A stretch of 64,000 bases of DNA from Hypericum androsaemum (Eukaryota > Streptophyta > Magnoliopsida > Malpighiales > Hypericaceae): assembly GCA_963995505.1 (NCBI GenBank), contig OZ023191.1, positions 64,501 through 128,500 of the forward strand, in the 5' to 3' direction. A program made the translations under genes and the position numbers. This document shows positions 56,628-64,000 of the stretch, one piece after another (position 1 is the first letter of the stretch; the number at the start of each line of letters is the position of its first letter). The notes beneath the pieces are model-generated. The model had not been told where the DNA came from, did no database searches, and worked only from the letters and a program-made list of their open reading frames with translations.

Positions 56628-59387
56628 ATGTTAGCAATGGAAGAGCTTCTGTGCGAGATGGCCAGGGATGAGGTGAACGAGAGAGGGTTGCCTCCTGGCT
56701 TCAGATTCCACCCAACCGACGAAGAGCTCGTCACCTTCTACCTCGCTTCAAAGGTCTTCAATGGCAGCTTTTGTGGGGTGGAGATCGCCGAGCTTGATCT
56801 CAACAGATGTGAACCCTGGGACCTTCCAGGTACGTACTCATTAATTAATTTGCCCTATCAAAAACATATGTCTCTCGCCACCTACACACTCTTGTATAAT
56901 ATTAGTGATAACCAGCTAATATGTGTGCGTGTTTTATTGATTATTTGCACATAAACAACATTAACATATGAACTAAAGAGTCATCATGCACGGCTTTTCC
57001 CATTCCACTTGGTAGAAACAGTTGTTGGTATATCATCTTATACTATTATATATTAGTTGAAGAGATCCTCTCGAAAGCCCTTAATTTTATTAGAGTCCCC
57101 TTTTCTTGCCATCTCACTCTCATTCTCATCTACCTGTTACATATACACTTCCATTTAGGAGACCCTAGTCTAGGCTACTTGCTAGATGACCCTATACTAA
57201 TTACAATGCCTCTCCCATTGGGATTGGGAATTATCCTAGGTCCGTACAGCACAAATCTAGCCAGACCACGAGGATAAATGTTAACCCTAATTCTAGGCAA
57301 ATAGAATTCTCTCTCTCCCTCCCTCCCTCTAAATTAGCTTCAAAACCTAAAATATTTATATTCTTGTCTTTGAATGCCTTGCTTGCTTATCTCCAATACA
57401 TGGTCATAGTCATCATCTCCATCTTTCACTGTCTGCTTTATTCTTAAACTCTCAAAGAATTAATACCAACGACACAAAGGAAAGAAACCCAAGTAATCAA
57501 ATTCTGGGAGAAGCAGAAACTATCCCCAAGGGGACACAACAAATTGTGTGTTGGGGGGGGGGTTAAACGAATTATTATTAAATAATGGGAAAGAAGAGGA
57601 GATAACAAGAGAAGGACTCTTTGTTTGCCGTTTGCAATAACTACTCAATCCGTCCTCATGTCCAAGTGCCCCCTTACCTGCCCTGAACAATCTGATTCTC
57701 TTTAGATTCGCTGATTGAAGCCCACATTTACCGTACATGGATGGACATGCTTTTTCTCAATGCTCTATTAAATGCGCTGTCTTTCAAGTGGCAGTTTTGG
57801 ATACACTGCATTAAGATATGTCCTAATTAAATAAGTCCCTTTCTGTATAACTTAATTATGCTTCATTTACAGCATCTCTCACATTTCGTTTCTGCATTCA
57901 ATATATAGAAAATTATAATGAATTTTCAATCTCATATTGTATATGTGCCAAAAAAATCCTAAAATTTTCTTATAAACGCGTGGGTGAGTAAATATCTACG
58001 TAGGGTATTATTAAGTGGGATTATTTTGGTTTGATTTGTAGACGTGGCGAAAATGGGGGAGAGGGAGTGGTACTTCTTCAGCTCAAGGGACAGGAAGTAT
58101 CCAACGGGGCTAAGAACTAACAGAGCAACCGGTGCCGGTTACTGGAAGGCCACCGGCAAAGATAGAGAAGTGTACAGCGCATCAACGGGGGCCTTGCTTG
58201 GGATGAAGAAGACCCTCGTCTTCTACAAAGGCCGAGCCCCAAGAGGCGAGAAGACCAAGTGGGTTATGCACGAGTACCGACTCGACGGTGACTTCTCCTA
58301 CCGCCACACCTCCAAGGTACGTACCCTACACACGTGCACCACACCGTGGGAGTCAAGCTAAGCCTGAGCCCCTTGTTTTGTCCCTTTCTGGGTTGACTTA
58401 TTACCAGATACAGCCACTGTGACTAGGACTGTTCCGAAAACTTTCACTTAGGTGTTGCTTTTAACCTATTTGGACGGTGCTGGGGTTAGCTTTTACTTAA
58501 GTGATGTGATTGGTGTGATATAACGAGCGTTGTTTGTGCGGTGTCAACCACTGTCATTTATTTCGTTTCTCTGTTGGCTACAGAAGCGTCACATACAATA
58601 ATAATATTATACCTTCGATTCTTCATCATCACCAAATGCTTGCTAGATCCTCCATGTACAATGCAAATAGTTTATCTTATTAATTTTTTAGGGAGAGTTT
58701 AGCATATTAAATGATAGGGAAGGGACTAGCTAGGTGATTACATGTTTTCCATCTTACTCGATTTTTTATTAGTCGATCCACATTAAAAAAGTGGTTTGCA
58801 TGCAGCAGGAGGAATGCGTGATTTGCAGGATATTTCACAAGGACGGCGAGAAGAAAAATGGAGTGCTGATGCAGGGGCAGGGCTTCTTTTTGGCTGATTC
58901 TCCAAATCACAGTCCCAATTGCCTCCCTCAACTGCTAGAGGGTCAACCCAAGACGTCAATGGACGAGGACCTTCAGGATGCTACTAATTTGCTTATGAAT
59001 CACCTCCAAGACCATGATCTCAAGAGCCTAATCATGAGCCCTTCCATGCTACCCACTACTAATCTTCTCGCTACCAACAAGACAGCGGCTACGATTACCA
59101 ACAAGCAGTGCAAGATAGAGGCTGGCTTCCCCGAGTTCCAGTTACCTGATTCCGGCAACGGCGGCCTAAGCTTGTTGGCTAGCTACAGGATCCAAGCGAG
59201 CCCATATGATAACGTTCCAATGTTCAATGAGATGAATTGCGAGGCAGTGTCGGGTCAGGCTCCTCCTGGCCATGAAACGTCAACTTCATTTGGTCTCACC
59301 AAGGCTGGCTTCCAGATGGCGTGGGATCATCACTATCCTTTCAGAGTAGCACCCGATAATTGGCCTTTGGTTCCTTCAGCTTTTTAG
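56628..59387 (+). CDS. CUC3: NAC-domain transcription factor, CUC3-like
   Basis: Three exons: 56628-56829, 58042-58316 and 58806-59387; 352 codons plus stop, in phase. The NAC domain spans about residues 21-155: [20 protein letters not shown] (A), [19 protein letters not shown] (B/C), [20 protein letters not shown] (C), [20 protein letters not shown] (D) and [15 protein letters not shown] then [10 protein letters not shown] (E). The N-terminal extension [20 protein letters not shown] is close to that of Arabidopsis CUC3 and unlike CUC1/2. No miR164-type site was seen in the last exon, as expected for CUC3. CUC3 sets organ and meristem boundaries. Two oddities: the usual EEWVICR reads EECVICR, and the last acceptor is a CAGCAG tandem that allows a Gln to be included or skipped. 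The C-terminal tail ends WPLVPSAF. Confidence 0.93.
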
Positions 59388-60207
59388 ATCCTTCCACTAG
59401 TTTTTACTATAATTGGTTTGGTCGGGTATGCACGCATTGTCTATCTACCTAAAGTAAAAGAAACGAATGCAGCAGGGTGGTCATGTACCGTATGTATTAA
59501 TATTGCACTCCATATATTTATATAATATTTAACTTTCCTTGATGCATTATTGGACGTGTCTCTGCTCAAACCTTTTAACAGTTTTCTTGTGCAAATCAAT
59601 AAAGATGGTGCCACCTTCCTGGGAACTGTGCCCTCTCCGGAAGATCGAGACAGACAAAGGTTTTGTCTTGACGTCGCAAGTTAGTTGTTAAGAGGGAGGG
59701 ACTTCACTGATCTACCGTCTACTACTAGCTACTTGAGAGAGAGACAATTAGTTTTCATTGTTACTGTAAAACAAATAGAGTGGCTCTATAGTTACGCTCT
59801 TTCTATTGCATTATTAGGATATCACCCAGCTTGATCAGCCCATTCCACGGTTGGAGTTGGAGAACTGATGGAGAAAAATAATGATATTAGTTGTAGTAAT
59901 TATTTATAGTTTTAGGGTTATTATTATCTATAATTTTAGGATTATTATTAAGAATTTGATTTGTAGTAGAATTTTATTTACTAGGTTTATTTTATTTCTT
60001 TATAAATAGGATCTATTGTCTATTGTTTTAGACAATTCAATTGATTATAAAATTTAGGATTTTCCTATTTGTTTTGTCTTTCCGATTGTTCTCTTGCGAG
60101 TCTATGGAAGAAGTCACTATCGTTCTCGTATATACGCTCTCAGCTGCATCAACAACTAAAGAACATATATTTTTAATACAACGTGTAGAGCACTTCTTAG
60201 ATCAGAT
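59388..60207. other. CUC3-like 3' end and LTR-like remnant
   Basis: About 59870-60060 is AT-rich with a TATA-like TTTATAAATAGG and then CAATTCAATTGATTATAAAA, which resembles the promoter and U5 of a Copia-type LTR. No paired LTR or target duplication was found. No gene. Confidence 0.4.
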
Positions 60208-60513
60208 TCATCCATGTTTAGAGAACTTGTTAGACAATATGGTCGTGGCAGTGGGCATTGTTTCTACAAGGATTTCAGAAGAAATAAGCAGAGCAGGCAG
60301 CAGAACAGAGAGCACAAACAACTCAACACTAAAACGCACCAATGCTATTACAAGAGGAATATAATATCTAATTGAGAGAGGCTGAGGTGGCTTGGAGACA
60401 TCGCTGTGGTTGTAGATGAAGTCGGGAGGCGAATAAGCGAGAGCGGCGACTACCACCACCGACGACAGCGTCGAGAGCTTCTCCAGCAACGGCTTCCCTC
60501 TCACTAACCTCAT
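60208..60513 (-). CDS. Possible small membrane-protein gene, unrecognised
   Basis: A 101-codon frame starts at 60513 with MRLVRGKPLLEKLSTLSS, then a hydrophobic VVVVAALAYS, then PPDFIYNHSDVSKPPQPLS, and a second hydrophobic stretch near FVLSVLLPALLISSE. The start is preceded by CT repeats and two TGGGCC elements (60592-60597, 60607-60612), a credible promoter. The 3' part is doubtful: GTGCGTTTTAG and TTTCTTCTGAAATCCTTGTAG (read in part) could be the ends of a 76-bp intron, which would change the C-terminus. A second frame (60368-60562 -) starts MKVLEREIAAIEAKRRYEV and overlaps. I do not recognise the family. Confidence 0.4.
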   Translation of the reverse strand: MRLVRGKPLLEKLSTLSSVVVVAALAYSPPDFIYNHSDVSKPPQPLSIRYYIPLVIALVRFSVELFVLSVLLPALLISSEILVETMPTATTILSNKFSKHG

Positions 60514-61028
60514 ATCGTCTCTTTGCTTCTATTGCCGCTATCTCTCTCTCTAAAACCTTCAACTGTCTCTCTCTCTCTATCTTACTCTTTCTGGGCCAAT
60601 CACTTTTGGGCCAACTCTCCCGGGAAGAAGCCCACGGTAATGGTCTTTTCCTCTTTGGTCTTTGGGCCTTCGTTCTCGTGTTAGATTTGTATTAAATCTT
60701 GTCTATTACAAAAAATAACAACTATATTATCAATTTCCCTCGAGTATTTCTTAAGAAAATTAAAACAACCTGCCACATAATCATAATATGGCATCGTATA
60801 TCTACGTTGGAGTGTAAATATTTAGTGTTTATGAGAATGAGACTTTACACAAGGTCTATGTTTATGGAGGCAAGGATTAGTTCGAAATCTACACTCATGG
60901 AGTCAATGCCTAACATGATGAAGTCAAGAATTTTTTTTTGACATTTCCACAAACATGTAGTGGGCATCAAGGTTGCCACGCCCCCTCCGAGCAAGTGCAA
61001 GGTGACCAGGGTACTCTGCCTTGATGGC
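60514..61028. promoter_or_regulatory. Upstream region with TGGGCC elements
   Basis: TGGGCC at 60592-60597 and 60607-60612 and GCCCAC near 60630 fit a promoter driving leftward transcription toward 60513. Beyond about 60680 it is AT-rich with no further feature. Confidence 0.4.
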
Positions 61029-61496
61029 TGTTGGGAAAAGTTTGAGTGGAATTGGAAATCGTTAGAGGACTAGCTAAAACGAACTCTAGAGACTAGATGA
61101 GCCAAAAAGGCGGAAATAGATGGGCTTCAGGTGGTTGAGTCCAAACCAAAATGCAGCTTAGGAAGTCGGCCGATACTATGTTAGATTTTTCATATATTAG
61201 GTTGGGATCTCCTATACTAGGCCGGAGCTAGGTCTTCTTATATTGGACATGGTCTAAATTGGACTTCCTACTACATGGTCTAAGTATGTTTTTTTATATT
61301 GGGCTGGGGTTAAGTTAGACTTCTCTATATAAGGAGAGATTGGACATAGAAAGAGGGATTATCACAAATCAAACACATTACTCTTGTTATCTTCTTTTTT
61401 TCCTAGTTTTTTTCCCTCTCCGTTAGTCGATCTTAAGATGACCACCACAGATCCGTCTCGTGTTATTTTGAATTTTTACCACTTTTTCACCCAACA
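61029..61496 (+). mobile_element. Possible solo LTR
   Basis: The 468-bp stretch begins TGTTGGGAAAAG and ends CACCCAACA, so TG...CA with 7-bp inverted ends TGTTGGG/CCCAACA. It holds a TATA-like CTCTATATAAGGAG at about 61324-61337 followed by a leader-like region. The flanks ATGGC and ATGTA share only three bases, so the target duplication is not convincing. Confidence 0.5.
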
Positions 61497-61896
61497 ATGT
61501 ATGGTTTAGTTTCTCAAGTTTTCAGAAGCACATTTTTTTTATTCAACAAATTTATTTCCAAAACCACAACATAGATTAAACTACGGTGACTGGATTTTCT
61601 ATGCTCGATATCTATAACGTGGAATCAGCACGCACTTAATATTTGCTTGCAAAACACATTAATAATGCGTAAGACACATTAATAATGCGTAAGACACCGA
61701 GAGATGGGTAATAATTGATAGGAATGAGTGATTAAGAAAATTGAACTGCCGGAAATTCTAGGAAAAACAGTAACAACAACACCCTGCCTGCATTAACACC
61801 ACGGGAGGTGTAGCTAGCAACAGAAAAATAAAATAAAATAATGGCATTCGCTCCAATCATGAAGTTAGTTAGTTAGATAGGGGTTTGTTGACTAGT
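61497..61896. other. Spacer before the LEA-like gene
   Basis: Nothing beyond a short duplicated ATTAATAATGCGTAAGACAC (about 61660-61697) and the probable 3'UTR of the gene on the minus strand. Confidence 0.5.
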
Positions 61897-62163
61897 TCAG
61901 GGCATGAGGTTGGGGATGGCGGTGGCGACCCCAATAAGCGTGACCTCATCGGTAGCGCTTGCGCTCCCGGATAGAGTGGGGCCGGTGGTGGCTCCTCCGC
62001 CCTGGGGCTTCACTTCCTGGTGCCCCTGTGTTCCGTACGCGTTTTGCTTGTACTCCTCCAGGTCCTCGTACTTCAAATATGGGCTGCTCTTCGTCGGCAA
62101 CCCTTCGTGCTTGGCTTCCTCATTATTACTTCTCACCTGCTGCCTGCTGTTGCTCTCCATCAC
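61897..62163 (-). CDS. Small seed-maturation / LEA-like protein
   Basis: A single exon of 88 codons plus stop. The product is hydrophilic at the start (MMESNSRQQVRSNNEEAKHE), then GLPTKSSPYLKYEDLEEYK, then QNAYGTQGHQEVKPQGGG, a Thr/Ser/Gly-rich stretch and a short hydrophobic end. The LPxKxSPYxKYEDLExYK and YGxQGHxxPKxGGGAT pattern is what I remember from a small plant seed-maturation (LEA-like) protein group (for example At2g21820). Such proteins accumulate in drying seeds; the molecular role is unclear. A TATA-like TATATATATATACACAC lies 55-70 bp upstream on the minus strand. Two adjacent ATG codons make either start possible. I am fairly sure this is a gene, less sure of the family name. 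Confidence 0.62.
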   Translation of the reverse strand: MMESNSRQQVRSNNEEAKHEGLPTKSSPYLKYEDLEEYKQNAYGTQGHQEVKPQGGGATTGPTLSGSASATDEVTLIGVATAIPNLMP

Positions 62164-64000
62164 TTTGTTCTCTTATTTTTATTTAAGAAGACGCTTTTCT
62201 TTTCTTTTTTTTTCTTTATATATATATATATACACACACACGGGATCAAGGAAGGAAGGAAGAAAGGAGGACCAGCAATGTTTGATTGGTTAGTTGACCA
62301 CCTCTTCGACTAATTATACTCCAAACCACACTTTCACCTCCCTAAATTACCACGGTTATCCTTCCACCAACAGTTTTTGTGGTCGACCTTTCTCCCCCTT
62401 AAAAATAGTCACTTATCTCTCTCTCAGATTAATTGAAAGACCGATTTATGAAGAGATTGATTTCTTTAAGAGTAATTAGTTTAATTTTATTATTAGATAT
62501 ATGCCTTGAACAATATGACGTATTTTTGGTGGATGCCGTAAATATTCTAGTGGGTTACGCCAAAATGTCATTTTTGTTCTCCCTCTCCATTATGTATGAA
62601 CTTACTTACTTCCAAGTGCTTTGGAACTGGACATTTGTTCCCTTTCTGCACGTGCCCTTTTGAACTTTTTCCGGTGTTTAAGGAATATTTAGTACTCATT
62701 ACATCATCTGATCTCATCTTATGCCAGGATATATATACACACAAAACATTGACAACAATGAAAAGGTAGTCTAGACTCTAGAGCCATAGTTTTTGTTTCC
62801 ATAAGTCTTAAGGAGCAGATTGTTTAATTAAAATGTATAAGATGACAACTATTTGGTCATCTTTCATATTGGAAGTTGCTGAGCTTGTGTTCTCTGAAAT
62901 GTTATCTTATATAAGCAACTAGCAGTTTGCCTCTCAAAAAAAGTCCGAAGGAGCGGAATCGGGCTTCAGTTGTATTTTTGTTTTTTTGCAATAGAAAGTA
63001 TTTTTTAAACCTATAGATTCTTTTAATAATGAATTATTGGATGTTATTCTTAGGACATATAACTTCTCTATATAATGAATTGTACTTCGAATCCTAATTT
63101 TTTTAAATTGAATTATATATAACAAAATAATAGTTCCACATAAATTTAATGCATGACCATTCACGTGAAACATAATTGATTAAATATCTTAACAACTAGT
63201 CAAAATTTTGGAGCACGTTTAGGGAGGTGATAGGTGGTGGCAGGTGCATACGGATGTTGCAAAATGAGCAAGCCACGATGGGTACTATGTACAATGCACA
63301 TGCAATGGTCAAGTTTAAGTGTACTATTACTCATCACCACATTACATTAATGGCAGCTCTAACTTGAGAGCTTTTCCCTCTCTATCTTGAGAGCTCTCTA
63401 TCCAGATTTAGGTTTTATTATCCTTCTTTTACCTCAGCCGCCTCCCTCCCTCCTCCTCTCCACTCATCAGCACCTCTCTCCTTCTCCTCCACGCCCAACC
63501 ACATCTTCTCCGGTCTCCTCCTTGCCATGGTGTCGAGCTCCTTCTCCTCGTCGCTTCGGTTTATGACAGTTGGAGACCGGCGATGTAGATCCAACTGTGC
63601 CGCCCTCTTTTAGGCCAGAGCTCAGAGCCGACTCTTCGCTCGGCCTCCTCCGACCACCGTTAGCCCAAGCCTCGACGTTTGCTCGGCCTCCTCCTCGTCG
63701 CCTAGGTCACCGTTTTTCCATCCTGGGGCACCTCCTCGCTCCGCCGTCCACTGCCAGCCGATTCCCCAAGGCTCGCCTGTCCAGTTCTGGTCCACCTTCG
63801 TCAGCTTCTGTTTCCTACTAGGCTCGTCCCCTGCTTCCTTTATTATTTTATTTTCTGTTATTGTCTTTGCTTATTGTTCTAGTTTTTTACGTCTCATGTG
63901 TGTTGTTTTTAGTCACGGGTCACATTTGTTTTGTGGCATTGTCTGACTTCGGTTTATTTTTATCTGCTCTTTTTTAGATCGATCTATGTTCGATCTGAGA
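62164..64000. other. Right-hand region without supported gene
   Basis: 62164-63360 is AT-rich and shows nothing. From 63361 it becomes CT-rich, with a repeated TTGAGAGCT (63365 and 63387). A GC-rich stretch to 63830 follows, with short open frames such as 63570-63821 but no recognisable domain or splice structure. It could be the 5' end of a LINE or of a gene beyond the window. Confidence 0.4.

Noticed and set aside
1..64000. CRISPR array, prokaryotic operon or phage content
   Set aside because: No regularly spaced repeats with unique spacers; all genes are spliced plant genes.

Overview
The window is nuclear DNA of a flowering plant. The evidence is GT-AG spliced multi-exon genes, TGGGCC promoter elements, plant-specific gene families (PILS, CDKB2, AHL, NAC/CUC3, XCP), Mutator-like and hAT transposons, a tRNA-derived SINE and 5'-truncated LINEs. 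I cannot name the species. I assembled gene models exon by exon; every complete model has a coding length divisible by three with in-phase junctions.

Genes in order: the 3' part of a B2-type cyclin-dependent kinase (40-1056, +); PIN-LIKES auxin carrier (1512-3654, -); DEAD-box helicase RH42/PRP5-like (6247-9363, -); ARID plus alpha-crystallin-domain protein (9694-12451, +); HMG-CoA reductase (15028-17417, -); CCR-like reductase (21331-22986, +); RRM protein (33041-34976, +); AHL AT-hook protein (38252-40212, +); SDR42E1-like 3beta-HSD-type reductase (40605-42493, -); small alpha-crystallin-domain protein (44121-44673, +); XCP-like papain protease (45834-47100, -); CUC3-like NAC factor (56628-59387, +); possible small membrane-protein gene (60208-60513, -); small seed-maturation/LEA-like protein (61897-62163, -). 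From memory, most of these have homologues in one or both of two duplicated Arabidopsis chromosome 1 segments (about At1g20850-At1g20930 and At1g76420-At1g76540). The window therefore looks like one ancestral block keeping genes that Arabidopsis split between two copies.

The gaps hold many mobile elements whose ends can be read directly. Between 17723 and 21015 a long-TIR Mutator-like element (MULE) carrying a decayed cytochrome P450 fragment is interrupted by a second MULE carrying a RING-CH gene fragment with its intron, and a MULE-type MITE lies 12 bp away. At 28319-29851 two MULE copies with (CCT)n cores are bracketed by one perfect 9-bp target duplication. At 29990-31469 another MULE has degenerate tRNA-like sequences inside both terminal repeats. 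Three hAT-type MITEs lie at 23902-27234, and a SINE with a 17-bp target duplication at 31528-31714. LINE fragments occupy 49235-54246, one with a 17-bp target duplication.

The genes are mostly unrelated housekeeping and developmental genes. Two divergent pairs (RH42/ARID and SDR42E1-like/alpha-crystallin) share short promoters rich in TGGGCC elements. No RNA gene that looks functional, CRISPR array or organellar insert was seen.
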